DNA of 64,000 nucleotides from Pelargonium tetragonum (lineage: Eukaryota; Streptophyta; Magnoliopsida; Geraniales; Geraniaceae), in the NCBI GenBank assembly GCA_036897445.1, contig JAYMTL010000110.1, positions 1-64,000 on the forward strand, read 5' to 3'. The position numbers and the translations under genes are program-made. The notes beneath the pieces were generated by a model. That model searched no databases. It worked only from the letters and a program-made list of their open reading frames with translations, and was not told the origin of the DNA. Positions 1 to 13,020 of this stretch are shown piece by piece (position 1 is the stretch's first letter; every line of letters begins with the position of its first letter).

Positions 1-946
1 TTAAGAAACGCAGAAGACTACTTAAAGGTATACTTCTTATAAGATAAAGTCAAAGGAAATTGAAGATTTACCACTTTTGCTACAAATTTTATAGGTACCT
101 TGGAATAGGATACCTGTATATTACTAATAAACATTGTTTATTTCCGAGGTGGAGTCAACTAAAATAAGGAGCCGTGGGTCCTTTTTAGTAATTAGTAAGA
201 CAAGGGTAAGGTCTTGGCCAAGGTTCTCCTCGAGTTAGAGATTTGAAAGGATACAGACTATGGCTAAAGATGGAATCTTGAGGGTAATCCAAATAAAAAG
301 GGGAATCCGGATCCTCTCAGTCTTCATGAAGCTCTTCTGTTTCCGAGTAAAAGGTAAGTAAGAAATATCGAGTATTCCTTTTGAGAGGAGTCTAAGTTAG
401 ATTTTTTTTTAAGGATTTCCAGTAAGAAAAGTACTCCTACAACTACTAAAAGATACAGAGAGGTATAGCTCATAAGAAAAGTATGCAGATACAAAGTAAG
501 AAACAAGTCAAGAGGAAGAAGTAGCAAAATTTTAAAGAAGCTTTTGGTTATAACGTAAGTAGGTGTATTCAGAATCTGGGATTCCTTTGGTACCCTTAAG
601 TCGGTAAGAGTAACACTATCTCATATCTCCAAGGCACTATGTCAATAACTACAAAGGCTCGCGGGTATATACCTTATTAAGTAAGATTAAGTAAGACAAT
701 CGCAAGGTATTGTTTCTTCTTTATGTTGTTAGTTCTTCCCTGTAGCAAATAGGCGATAAAACTCTTAGGCTAATTGCCAGGTAGCTTTCTTGGTTTTCTC
801 TAGTTGATAAATTTCAGAATATAAGGAAAGAAAGACTCCTTAGTCAAGGGACAGGGCTTCACAGAGTTGCTTTCTTCATGTTGTGCTTAGGAATCCCGTC
901 TGGGAGAGTAAATAGAAAGAGTCAGTCAGCTCTAAAGCTTAAAAGC

Positions 947-958
947 TTTTTTTTTTTT
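947..958 (+). repeat. T12 homopolymer
   Basis: Twelve consecutive T follow the palindromic AAAAGCTTTT word (941-950, overlapping the T run). It is the longest homopolymer I noticed in the window. Such tracts are expected in AT-rich noncoding DNA. Confidence 0.8.
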
Positions 959-1674
959 CATATTCTTGGTTAAAAAGAGTCAAAACTATAAGTCATTTTG
1001 AGCTAGAGTATAAGCAAGGGGCCGCTTGTTCCTCCTTTCCAGATAGAAATTTAACAAAAGAATATGAGTATGAAACAGGGGTAATAAGATTTTGTAGGTT
1101 ATAAGGCATCCCTGTTCTATCTGTAACTATTATATACAAGAACCTTCCTCCGTTACAGGTCAAAATAGTGTATAATCAATCTATCTAGCTTTCCATCCTC
1201 CCGTGTCAAGTAACAGGCTAGAGTAATCTACCTTAACAAAATAGATAACTATACTATTATATAACAATTCTAGTCTATTTCATACCAATCCGAAAAGATA
1301 CTAATTATATATAACTCTCTAATAGAACAGCTCACAATAAACCTATTTTTAACAAGAACAAAATAAGAATACAAAACATATACTGTAACTATATACAAGT
1401 CTAAGACATAAGGGCTACAAGAATACGATGGATACGGGTAAGTATAACACCAAAGTAAGACCTATAACAAGAAAGGGGTAGTGCTTATATAAGAGAAGTC
1501 TAGTTCAAAAAAAGGCCCTTAAGAGTCTAGGGATCCCTATGGAAAGAGTAATAAAACCAAATTTCATACTTATTAAGTCTAAGTAAAACAAGTCAAGGTC
1601 AAGAAGAGGTGTCTGTGTTTCTATTGTGCGTAAGTGTGTCGGTGTATCTAAAAAAGCTTCCTGTGCATTTTCCT

Positions 1675-1699
1675 CCCCCTGGCGCCCCTTTTGCTGGGG
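1675..1699. repeat. GC-rich stretch with CCCC/GGGG hairpin
   Basis: Within a C-rich stretch, CCCC (1685-1688) and GGGG (1696-1699) can pair around TTTTGCT. The run of C upstream (1675-1679) and the inner GGCGCC make several alternative pairings possible. It is isolated in AT-rich sequence and belongs to the general pattern of short GC islands. Confidence 0.35.
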
Positions 1700-2088
1700 A
1701 TTTCCTCCAATCTCTAAAGTAAAGTGTAACGGCAGTTTTCTCCCTGCTCTAGTTTCAGAATAGAGGGAGTATAGCTAATACCAGGTAAAGGCCCCGGATA
1801 CAGAGTCTGGCTTTAGCTCTTAAAGTGTGGGGTGGAGAGAGGTGGTGCAGAAACGAGTATTGGAACTCTTAAGGCGGATAAGAAAGTGAAAGCTAAGCGG
1901 GAGTTTTAGGTTATAAGAAAGAAGTTACAGGTATTCTTAAGAAGGTGAAATTCTGAAAGGGGTCATCCTCAGCTCAAGTTTTTTAGTCTCAAGGAGAATC
2001 TGAAGAGTAACAAAGAAGTTAAAAGAGGTGAAAGCAAGTAAGAAGGGTTTGCTTTGTCTAGTGTACTAACTAAAAAAGGGATTCCCTC

Positions 2089-2106
2089 ACTGGGCCGCGG
2101 CCCAGT
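2089..2106. repeat. 18-bp perfect GC-rich palindrome
   Basis: ACTGGGCCGCGGCCCAGT is its own reverse complement over all 18 bases, with 14 G or C. It sits two bases after a GGGATTCCC motif (2078-2086) in DNA that is otherwise about two thirds A+T. It has no spacer, so as single-stranded DNA or RNA it would dimerise or form only a tight hairpin. It could be a protein-binding site, a recombination site, or an extreme member of the dispersed GC motif family. Confidence 0.7.
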
Positions 2107-5100
2107 CAAGTACAAGAACCGTTACAAGACTCCTAAGGTTTTTCTTTCTTCTATATATTAGTAACAATAAAACAAAGGAGGAATAGACCTTACCATAGCA
2201 TAGCTAACCTACTCCCTATTCTTAATAGATACAAAAAAAAGTACTTTATAATAAGTACAAGCTACAAGAACTTTAAGCGCTCTCTAATTTCGTTATCTGA
2301 GGTCTGTTTTATTAGTAAGTTCTAGAGAAAGGCAGGGAGTTTCCCTCGGAGCAAGGTAATGCTTTTTAAATCAGCAAAGTAGTTTCAGAAAGTGGATAAT
2401 AAATATAGGGAATCCCACATTCAAAAGGAAAAAAACTACCTAAAAAGGCAGGGAAACATACAATAAAGGATATTCTCTTATATAAACTTTAGGTTTAATA
2501 TTTCTTTCTTTTTTTCCTTTCAATCAATAAGTATTTAATTTACTACATTGTTATAAAGGGATTTTGAAAAGGTAAGAATTTTCGGTCTCAGTGAAACTAG
2601 CTATTAGGAGAAGTTTAGAGTTGCTCTTTTGTGTTTTGGTCTTTCTAGGTTTCCCATTTTCCTAAAGTGATAGTAGAATTCTAAAGCAAAGGCATTTTAT
2701 CCAGTTAATAAGTAAAAAAGGAGCAGATCTCAATCTAACTAAGCAATGGAATAGGGTCTAGGGGTTTCTTAAGCCAGCACGAAAATGAAAGAGTTTCGTT
2801 TAGTTTTTAAACAAAAGAGTTTTGAGTTATATAAATTTCCGCTTAAGGATTTCTTGTACAAGGCAGTTTATCTAAGGCGTATAAGCCGGGGATTTTCCCC
2901 TATAAAAATCCTCCTCTTTTAGTTAAGCGTGTTCCGAGGGATTTTCTTAGTAGGATAGGAAGAGCAATAAACTGGGGGGCTGGTAAGTAAGAGAAACAGG
3001 ATTCTTAAATTACTGTGGCTAGAGCCTAAACTGCTAATTTATTTATTAGACTAGGTTTTCTTGGGGATAAACACTAGGTGAGCGAGAGTTTAGGTATACA
3101 TATAAGGAACCCCTTTTTAAAAGTTTATTTCCAATTTCTATACTTATACGATTTTTTTTAAGAAACTCCTGATTCGTAACATAAACAACTCTAGCTATCG
3201 CTTAAAAAAGAAGTCTAGGGCCCACAGTTTTCGTAAGGGAGGAAAATGCGGATTTTAGTTTTATTGATATTTGTGAAACTGCTCAGTACATGTATTATAC
3301 ATATTTTAGTAATTCTGTCGGTAATAATGAAAGGATATATCATCCCAAGGTCGTGAAAGTGAGAAGCCCTTTAGGGAGGAATCTAGAACTGCTAGGGTAT
3401 AACCTTAACCGGTTACAGATACACTACATATAGTAGGCGAGTAAATAAAAGTGAAGGTCTTATTTGGATAATTAAGGCAGTGGCTTAATAATAAGAAAGC
3501 TACCGGTCTTAAAAAGTTTTAAGGCTCTCTCCGCTTTTGGTTTTTGGGTTTTATAATATAAAGAGATGCACTTAAATTAAGTATTAAAAGAAAGAATTAG
3601 ATAAAGGGTTACTGCTAGTTAATTATAGGACAGGGGTTGCTTACTAATTTGAGTTTATATGCTAGAAAAGCTTCTATTTGCAGGAATCTCCAGTAATTTA
3701 GAAAGATTTTCTATTTATATTTCTAGAAAGAGAAGGTGTACTTCAAAGGTACTGAAATTATATATACCGATGCTTTGGTCTATCACTGCTAAGGAACCCC
3801 CTTTCCAAGCCAAACCCAGTTTGACTCTTTTGAGTTGACCCTTTTAAGGATCTGCCCTTTAAGACAAAAAGAAATATTAACTCTCAATTATACTATACCT
3901 TGTTAAGGGGCTACCCCCAATTATATATACTTTGTTCCCGAATCTCCTAATCTTTTTATAATTACTCAAGAAGATACAACCTACTGAGCTTCTTTATTTA
4001 TATATGAATATTTCCTAGTGAAAACTTGCCAAATTAAGTGTAAAATTCCTGCAAGGAGTGTCCTGAAAGCAAACTCGCATATGGTAGAACACTCTATTTT
4101 AATAGCATTACTTTGTGGCTAGGCTTCTTTGGAGCTTCTACTAAGACTTAAACTTTTTATTTCCAGGAGTCTCGACAAAAGTGCTACGGCCCCGGATCCA
4201 CGAAAGCAAGCTCCTTACCTTAAATGGGCAACATCATCCATATTCTAATATTTAGACAACCTAAGCGGTCTCCCTTAACAACTATATAACTATTAAGACT
4301 ACCTATTCTATTACTACTTTAGTATAGCTACAAGACTCAGCTAGGTATTTCCCTTACTAGTATAGCTCCTAAGAAGAAAGCTAAGAAACAGAGTCTTATA
4401 AAGACTAAGAGTATAGGTATGAGTAAGAAACGACGAAATAGACTCGCAAGAAGTTAAAGGGATAGGTCTCTTAAGGGAAGATCTTTCAGGAGAAGGGAGT
4501 GGGAAAGAGAGGGTAGGGGAAGGCTATTACAGAGATTTCTTCTATTTCATCTTTAATTTCTTGTTTTCCTGTTGTTGAAATCTTTCACAAAACAAATAAG
4601 AGTTGTCTAGGTTTGACCTTGCTATTGAAAACTAAGAACTTCAAACAATCTCTAACTAAGTGAATACTGGAATATCTTGTTGATTTAGAAATTCTTACAA
4701 TTCAAAAAGGGAACTTAGCTCAGCCTAGAACCTGCGTACATGACCTGAATTCAAGGTTGATCTACTTTGCAATCTGTACTCTCCTCCAACCCATCTACTA
4801 AATAGCTTAGGGAGTCTCTATAAAGGAAGGCTTTTTTGTTTCTATAATATACCTTAACCTAACGGGGGAGAATGCGGACTTCTTTCTTATATACTTACCT
4901 ATTTGCCGGCTGTATTACATTGCAATTACTAACTTCTCTAATACTATAGAATAGAATACATATAAGTTTAAGACTCGTCTAGAACAAGAAGACAATAGCT
5001 AGACAAAGTACAGAGAACATCAAGACCCCTAAGCTCCATATAAGTCTATTTCCTACTCTTACTCCTTAATATAAGTAGTATCTCTATCTCTTCTCTAACT

Positions 5101-5249
5101 CTGAGTCCTAACAAGGGTATATCTCTTTTCAATATACAAGTAGTAGCTACAAAGAACAAACAAAAATAAGTCATACCAAACAAGAAGTCAGTAAGTCAAT
5201 AAAGTCTGTGTTTGGGTTTTCTAGTCAGTGTTATGTCTATTCATTAAAC

Positions 5250-5345
5250 TACATAATACTACGCATTACCTTGGTATGCTGCAGTTGGGAAGTTAATGTA
5301 TGTAGTATTAAATCTCCTAAGGATAAGAGCAAGGTAATGTAATTA
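5250..5345. repeat. Nested inverted-repeat cluster
   Basis: TAATACTAC (5254-5262) pairs perfectly with GTAGTATTA (5302-5310), and after a two-base bulge CATTA (5264-5268) pairs with TAATG (5294-5298). The segment CATTACCTTG (5264-5273) is in addition the exact reverse complement of CAAGGTAATG (5330-5339), so two competing hairpins can form. GAGCAAGGTAATG occurs again in direct orientation near 2349-2361. This may be a degraded repeat or a structured noncoding element. It lies inside a low-complexity patch. Confidence 0.45.
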
Positions 5346-8300
5346 TTATCCCCTTTTGTAAAATCAATTAGTAGATAAGAAGATAACTATTACTAGAGAA
5401 CCCTATACTAATTTATTAGACTCTAATTCCATAACTAAAGCTATTCTATCTAATATAATACTCTAGTAACATTATAGAGATATTAACCTAACTCCTAAAC
5501 TCTGTTGTATCCCAGAAAAAGCAATAACTAATATACTTTATAGATAATTCCAAGACTCCCTAAGAGAAGGAAGAAGAACTATAAGTGAGTGAGGTAATCC
5601 TTTATCTGGTAAAGTCAAGCCAAATTTGTTTCCGGCAAAGACAAGATAGTCTTGTGATTTTAGGAAGCCTGAGATTGGTATGAAAGCAAAAGAATAAGTT
5701 AAGGAATTCCACTCTTAGGTATTTAAGGCCGGTAAATCCGGGGGTCATAGTCTTAATTCCTGAAATTAGTTATACAGATAAACCAAATAAACCAAGGTAA
5801 AGCCTGCAAACTCACAGGTGTTAGACTAAAGAATCTCGTACAAAATCTAAGGAGCATTAGAACTTCCCTCCTTCCTTATCCTTATTCGTAAAGGCAAAGA
5901 GATTAAAGGTTTCACGTTACGATTAGGGGAGGGGCTTGTGGAAGAAGTAAGGAAAGATTCTAAATATAAGAGATGAATAAAGTCTAGCAAGCGAGTTAGG
6001 AAAGATCTTATAAAAGGAGAACCCTGTGTCTTCACTAGAAGAGCTAGCCATTTCGTAAATGAATAATAGATATCCTCGGGGGTACTAGTTCCTTAACTTA
6101 TAGAGTTAACCAAGGGTCAGTAAACCAACTAAAAGAAAGGGGGATAATCCCCAAGGTTCTCTCTTCTTAAACCTTAATGTTTCTTACGCATGGGTTAGCA
6201 TTAGAGCAAGGAAGGGCTTAACAAAAGGAGATTTTCTTTATGTTAGTTTTCAAAATAAAGGAGGCCTATTAAGTAAGGGGTTTCGTTGTTTAAGGTAAAT
6301 AAAAAAGGAGCTAAAGTGAAATTGGTTGGTGTTTCCTTTGTATTGAAAGTCCCTATCCCAAGGAAATTCTAGTCATAAAAGAAAGTTGTAAGTTAAGGGT
6401 TACTAGACTGGAGTTTTACAAGCAGGGTAGTTTCATAAAGGGTAAGTAATAAATATAAGAAAGATAAAGAAGGAGAGGCTAAGGAGTTTCTCTTGGATGT
6501 AGAGTTTTCCAGGGAGTGTTAGAGATTCTGTTTATGTGGCCTTACACCAATAGAGTACCCTTTTTGTACAAGATTTTGATGGATGTTTTGGAGCAAGTCA
6601 AAAGAGAAATAGAAGGAGCTCTTTGCCCCGGTAAGTCCTTTAGTACAGCCAGAGCACGAGGGAACTGTAAAATAAGAAGGAGATAGAACTAAGTATAGGG
6701 GTTTAAGAAGTGTCGGTGGGTTATTAATTATAGGTAAAACACTTGGTGCAGATAATTGGCATTCTACATAGTTTGGTGTTCTCCTCTTGAAGTACCGGAT
6801 TTCTCAGGCCTGTTTTTGAAGAAAAAGTAAGATGACTATAGCTACAAAAGTCCTCGAGCTGCATTTGCCTTGTATAGTATAGAGACCTCAATGAAATTAA
6901 TGAGTTTCCCTTAAAAACTTGTAACTAGCTGAGAAAAAAGCTTTACCAGATCTACCCGGGTATTTGCCCTAAAGGACTCAAGACTAGCAATTCTAAATCT
7001 ACTTTACCAGAAACTAGGACTTTCTTCGGGCCCCAAAAAGAGGACTTTATCTTGTAAAACGAAAGGATCCTTTCAATCTCAAGCCGAATACCAATGAACC
7101 CTCCTTTATTGGGCCTAATCCTTGCTTTTATCGAGTTTAGACTCAAAGTAATACATTCGAAAATGAGGTTTATCGTTAATGAGTGTTGAAGCTTAATAGG
7201 AATAGGAAAGAGTCTCTACTCCCGACTGACACGCCAGTACAGGAGGTAATGTAATTAAGTTTAAGGAACATGTATACTTACTCTATATCCCCATATGACT
7301 TAGACACTTACTGACTTCTTTTCTTTCTATAGATTCTATTGACTTAGATTTACTTGCTTTGTTAGTTGTTAGTTAGTGTTTTAGGAAGAGCTTTAACTGT
7401 ATGTAGCTTGTTTATTATAAGGAGGGAGTTATTATATTATAATAGTTAGAAGAATAAGAACTATAGAGAGATTCTTATGCTTGTTGTTATGGTACTATGT
7501 AGTTATTGTCTTAATTTGTCTTAGTATTATATGTATTAGTAGTATTACAGTTAGTTATAGATTTTTAGTTGTTAGATTGTTATAGATAGTGCAGGATATT
7601 GTCTATGGGTTATAGATGTATTACTCAATGTGCTATGTCTTTATCACTTGGGAGTGTAGAAACCTTAACTGTATACCTTGCTTCCTGATCCAGTTAGCAG
7701 AGCAGCCAATCCCGTCTCTAAAGTAAGCTATTAAAATTTATAGCAGAAACGTACGAAAATTCCTTGGCACCTAGACTAGGGATAAATGACATTCTAGATA
7801 GTAACATATGTATTGTTTTTCATTTCTTTTGTATTCCTTAAAAGCCTTTTTAAAGAAAGATGTAATTACAGGACCCCTCCCTAACCAAGGGTCCTCCTTT
7901 ATATCGTCCTGCTTATGTATGGGGTTCCCTTGTTGAGACAGCTACTCCAATTCTTGGAAAAGAGTTTCGATATTCTGTATAATTTGTATCTATTGGAATT
8001 TTTTAGATTTTAAGCGTAGCTAGCCCTCAGATATATTTCATTTTAAGAGGAGCAAAGGGGGGCTTCCGAGGCATTCTGGCATATTAGGCCAAACATCCAA
8101 GAAGATTTAGAAAAAACCTGAGATACGTATTACGATTAAAGGGCTATACTTTTAAAACTCCCAATTTAGCGAGTAAAACCTAGTTACATAATATTTACTA
8201 AACCCAATAATACTCATAAGTCCCTTTATGTTCGACCTATAAACTGTTATCGACTCCTACTTTATTCTAATTTCCAAATACTTTAATATCGGAGTTCAAT

Positions 8301-8867
8301 GGACAATATCTTTCTCAAGAACACAAAGACTGGAATTTGCTATCAAGCATTTCTTTCTCTTTCTATAGCTACACAACAAACAACAAGCTTTCATTTTTTT
8401 AATATGTCTCTTATTATACTTTATTAAACTTTTAGTGGAAAAAACTTAACTGTAAAACGTTACCCAACCCCGCCTCTTTATAAAACTACAAGGACTTCTT
8501 TAATAAATTGAAGACAAATAGTAGAATGTACAGTGCTTTGACTACAGTATACCCTTTCTCAGGGAAGCTGAACTCCCTATTGGAAAATTTACAAGACCCC
8601 TGTTCGATTGCACTAAACGGATACGTAATCCTCAGGAATTTTTATCCTTCTGAATTTATGGAAATTTTTCCAATAAGAGAAATTTCTTTCGATAGCTTTA
8701 TCGTAATAAGGGAATCCTAGTAACAACACGTACTCGCTTAGCTTGGGAACACCCCCTAATATTTCTAAGAATTGGTACTTACATTTAGTATAGTACTTAA
8801 AAAGCAAGGCTAAAAACTTTAACTATAAGTTCCCCGAGTCTAATAAGTTTTAAAGCAGTCGTCTTAG

Positions 8868-8925
8868 TGCGGCTTGAACCTTTGACATGTCGGGCTCATC
8901 TTCCAACGCTCTACCAATCCTAAAA
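8868..8925 (-). tRNA. Partial tRNA-like stretch with D arm and T loop cores
   Basis: On the minus strand GGATTGGTAGAGC (8908-8920) matches the right side of a canonical D arm. It is followed by a five-pair helix GTTGG/CCGAC (8903-8907 with 8889-8893) around a nine-base loop, then AAAGGTTCAAGC, a T-loop core. The order and spacing are those of a tRNA. The left side of the D stem is missing, the T stem does not close, and the nine-base loop gives no clean anticodon. The same D-arm core GATTGGTAGAGC recurs near 57165 on the same strand. The plus strand of this stretch also resembles a conserved LSU rRNA word, so the assignment is ambiguous. Confidence 0.25.
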
Positions 8926-9378
8926 GAGAAGAGGTTCCGATCTAACCATCAAACAAAAGAGAATGCCGGATCACCATACTAAGAGATAGCCCACTAAACT
9001 CAAGAAGAATCTTGCCTGTATTTTATATTAAAGATATTCTTTCTCTAATCTAATTTCAATTTATCCGTTGTTTTATTAGGAACCCTTTGGCTATTTTGCA
9101 ATAAAAAGTTATTGTATCTTATATAAAACTGTCAACAGTACCCCTTAGAACTAAGAAAACTTAAGGATTTAGAAAGACTTAGGAAAGTCTAATTGTAAGT
9201 AAACGACTCTATTTAGGCAAGCTTTCGGCTAGTATAATTGGTTAACCAGAAACGATTACAGAGAGTATACTTATTAAAAACTTCTTTTTTAAAGAAATCC
9301 CAAGCAGCAGCGATATAACCTTTTTAGTTCGGATAGATTTGTGTTAGAGTTAGACCTAAAACCTTTTTTTAATTGTAC

Positions 9379-9451
9379 TGAAGTGACTGGACTTGAACCA
9401 ACGACATTCTCCTTGAAATCTCTATGTTCTATCAGGGGAACGGTAAGCCCA
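9379..9451 (-). tRNA. Partial tRNA-like fold, possibly Glu(TTC)
   Basis: On the minus strand a T arm GTTGG-TTCAAGT-CCAGT forms five pairs, two of them wobbles. Upstream a D stem GTTC/GAAC of four perfect pairs encloses an eight-base loop. The loop in anticodon position reads ATTTCAA, a nominal TTC (Glu) anticodon with the usual T at position 33. The flanking anticodon stem does not pair and the acceptor strands are not complementary, so two arms support it and two contradict it. A relic or chance are both possible. The 5' boundary is only approximate. Confidence 0.25.
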
Positions 9452-12400
9452 TTCTGACCCATTATTTTGAACTGCCCATTACTAGTCAATTTATAGAGAG
9501 TCTTAGTCGATAGAAATCAGAGTTACACTTTATAGTATATCGTATAGGTGGTTTTGACGAAAATAACGAAATACTATCAAAGTATCGAAATGTATATATA
9601 AGACCTAAATTTTCCAGGCTCAGTCATGAATCCAACTCTGTGCTGCTATATTGTATCGTAGTAAACTTTAGACAATCCTGGTTAAACTAAAAAGTAATAA
9701 AGAAAGCAGATTCAAACCCTTAAATTTCCAATAACCCTCCTACCTAAAACCTAAAAAAGGCTTCTTTATATAAATACAACTAGACAAAGAGCTGGGTTTT
9801 CCTCTAAAAATTGTATTACCATAAGGATTACTAAATGAATAAATGAAATAAGCTAGTAAAAGTTCTCAAGCTGTCTACTCTCCTGGAATTGATGGTAGGT
9901 GAGTTTACATGTATCATATACGCTTGACCTTCTTTGCTAGTACTTAGTACTTTGCTTGAATACTGGGCGGTTAGGTAAAGAAATGTTCCCCTTTTTAGTT
10001 TGCGGCCTGGTCTCTGTTTTATTAGTAGCTATAATGGGTACTATAAGCCTTATAATGAGTAGGGCCTGCCACCTTAAACTTAAAAAAAGGGACACCGTAC
10101 TCTAGAGAATCCGCTCGGTTTCTAATTATCTTCCTAGGTTTCTATGCGGCTCTCTTTGGAACAACCAGAATTACTTATCATTCTCAGAATTTTCTCAAGT
10201 TAACAAACGAGATCCTCCCGTACCAAAAAAGCGAGTCAGTAGAAAGGTAGCAATAATACAAAGGAAAAAGTTTGACCATAGGAATTTCATTTTCATACAA
10301 AAGCCCCCGTGGCGGAAGATCCAGCTTTTCGGGGAAAATGGATAAGTAAAAAGCTGAACTTTAATCATTGTGAGATTCGTTTTCGTTCACGAACCCGCTA
10401 GCAGCTGGGGTAACATAGGGACAGCCCTTCTCTTTTAAGTATGTTATTTGCTTTTTTTAGGGTACTAGCTTCTCTTAGTAGAGTCATGACAACTATATCA
10501 TGAGTTCTAAGGTTGCAGCGTTAAAAGAATATCATCTTACTAGCGGTAGGTTAGAAAGTAGGTCCTAATAAATAAAGAATATCTAATCTAGTTTTCATAC
10601 CAATAGCTAAAAATTAGTAATTTATTTCCAGAGGCAAGTCCTAGGGGAGCCCGTGACTCAAGTACAAAAGTCACGTTCTTATTAATGAATAGTTTTTTAC
10701 CATAAATGCGGGGTCTACCAACTATTGCTGGATCAATCGGATCCTGTCTAGATTCCAACTATACTATGTACTGTGTGCCACTTGCCTAATCTACAGAAAA
10801 TGAAACTTTTCTTCACTCTGTCTCGAATTTCTCTCTCGTTTTATTTACGCAGCTTAAGTAACGGAATTTTACCCGTCTGTTACCAAAACCTAGACGCGCA
10901 TTCTTTTGAATCTAATTTGTGTGCCCCTGATAGAAGTCAATTTTTTTGTATTTTTAGCATTTACGATCTGGAATAAGAGCCGTATGCTATAGAAATAAAG
11001 TAAGGAAACCCTTTAGGGTTATATTTAACACGATTGTACTAAGTTCTAAAATCCTAAGTTTAGATAAGATTGGACAAGCAAGGTAGTACTTTCTTTCTCA
11101 GGTTTTGATCCTCCGGGATAGAATTAAGACAAGGGCTTAACTAAAAAAAGTCAGTTAGTCTTGAAGAATTTCTTAAAGATAGATGCTTAGAATTAAGAGC
11201 TTTTATCTTACAGTAACCCGCTTTAGCATATCATACCAACAGACAAAAGCAACTTCGACTCGAATCCATGCACTTATAGGCTATAACTAATTTGAAAGGA
11301 GCATTTCTGTACCTTAAAGAAGAAAAGTTGGTTAAGTTATTTACAAGAGACTCTTGCACTTTAGCCGAAGCCACTTTATTTTGAGTATCAATAGGCGCTT
11401 TAAGGGAGCCTGTCTTAAAAACCTACCGGTAAAGTTATTATTTTAGTGTATGCTGGATAGGGTAATAAAGTCTATAACTTTAATCAAAACAAAACCCTGC
11501 TTTTTTGTTTTAAGAACCCCGACTCACAAGATTAGGCGTAAAAGAGAACCACAAAAATAATAGACACAACATGTGTCAAAATAAGCCGGCGAAAGAAAAC
11601 TTAAGGGGAATCCCATGTGGGGGACTAAAAAGGCTTTTGATAACTTATCTTTATTTATACTGAAACTCCTTTTTATCAAGACAGGGTTTACAGGGAATAC
11701 CTCTTAAGTTGGACGAGTTAGAAGAAGCTTTAGCAATCGTAGTAAAAACTTTTTTTAGAGCTTGCTTTACGCACTCTTGATTTTTGAGAGTGAAAATGTT
11801 TTGAGTTACAAGACCGGCAAATTCTTGTGGATTTCTAAAAAATTTAATGCCTATAGCTAGAGTCGTTAGCTCCCCTCACTTGAAATCGCTTAAGTTTTCC
11901 CTGGCAAGTTTAGGGGTAAAAATATCACAAGACCCTTATTAAATATCGGCGAGTAGCGCTTAGATATTAATACGCAATTATTCTAAACTATGAGGATTTC
12001 CGGTAACAAAAGTGTTACTAAGCAGTGGTATTTCATAAAGTATATACCCATTAACAGGACACTTTAAGACAAGATTTTTCCTGTACTAACATTTTCCAGA
12101 GTCCCTTAAAATGGATTTAGATAAAAAACGTTTCTTTACCTTAGTTCTAACTAAATGGAACACCCCTGGACTTTCCTTGAATGAGCAAGCTTTTATTTAG
12201 TATTTACTAACAAGTTTTACTGCTTTTTATAGATAAGGGGGGGAGCTTTTCTTTCTACTAGGGTTTGACTTTTTACTAAATCGTAAAAAAGTAAGAGCAT
12301 AAAAAAACCAACTCTTAAATAGCCCAATAAAGTTTTCATATCGGGAATACCAAGGCCAAGAATTTCTTTGTATTAATTCTAGTAATTTAAGCGCATAGTA

Positions 12401-12961
12401 TCTCCATAGAGGAATTTTTGAGGTATAAAGAAATGGTGCGAGCAAAATTTTAAACAAAAGCCCTAACTTATCCAAAACTAAAAAGAAAGTCTTCCTGCAT
12501 GTTAAACACAACTTACCCTAAAATTTTTGTAAACAAAAAATCCAGGTACTTCTAAAAACAAAAAAAGCGTGGGTTTACTCTTAACTAAATTAAAACTTGG
12601 TTCTAGTAAAAGAAGTAGAATTACACTTCTTGTTAAGTTTTGTATCTTGTCTAACTTAAACTACAATATTGTTGAAAAAACATTCCAGGGTATTCCTGTC
12701 GGGTGTGAAAAAATCTCTGGTTTAACCAGACAAGCCAAAAAAGTTAGAGCCACCCCTAGGTTTTCGTTTAAGAAATACTTACTCTAATATAAGCTTTTGT
12801 AAGGTAAGAGGAATAAAAGATAAAAAAGGGAAATCTCCTAAATTCTGGGATATAAACATTAAGGGTATCGCCATTAATAAAGCTTTGGCTCTAGAAAGGC
12901 TTATTACTTCAAAGAAAACTGCTTCTCCAGTATTATGATAAAACGGGAGCTTTAAAACCTT

Positions 12962-13020
12962 AGCTGGATTCGAACCAAAGGGCACACTTTCAAATTTACT
13001 CAGATCTACTGAATGTTAAA
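12962..13020 (-). other. Isolated T-arm-like stretch
   Basis: The minus strand carries TTTGG-TTCGAAT-CCAGC (about 12963-12979), a T arm with four of five pairs counting one wobble and a canonical loop. The upstream bases contain no convincing anticodon helix or D arm at the right distance, and the acceptor strands do not pair. It is recorded because several such T arms are scattered in this window, but alone it could be chance. Confidence 0.15.

Larger units (their letters stand above)
1..8860. other. Gene-free left region with low-complexity patches
   Basis: I see no gene here. Stops occur in all six frames; the best frames are 67, 70, 64 and 62 codons and have no recognisable content. Several 150-700 base patches have a different texture, rich in CTA, TACTATAAC and ACAAG words on the plus strand (about 1121-1440, 2140-2290, 4225-4445, 4845-5600). 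One patch (7255-7645) has the complementary texture, rich in TTAGTTG and TATTAGTAG words. These may be remnants of one low-complexity sequence type in both orientations. Between them the sequence has the texture seen in the rest of the window, with GC motifs. Confidence 0.5.

Noticed and set aside
11250-11275. CTCGAATCC word resembling a minus-strand T loop (similar word near 63788)
   Set aside because: The stems around it do not pair and no other tRNA arm is present; short T-loop words are expected by chance in 64 kb.
12227-12511. Minus-strand frame of 94 codons with hydrophobic stretches
   Set aside because: It needs a TTG start, and its hydrophobic look follows from pyrimidine-rich codons in AT-rich DNA; no family signature.
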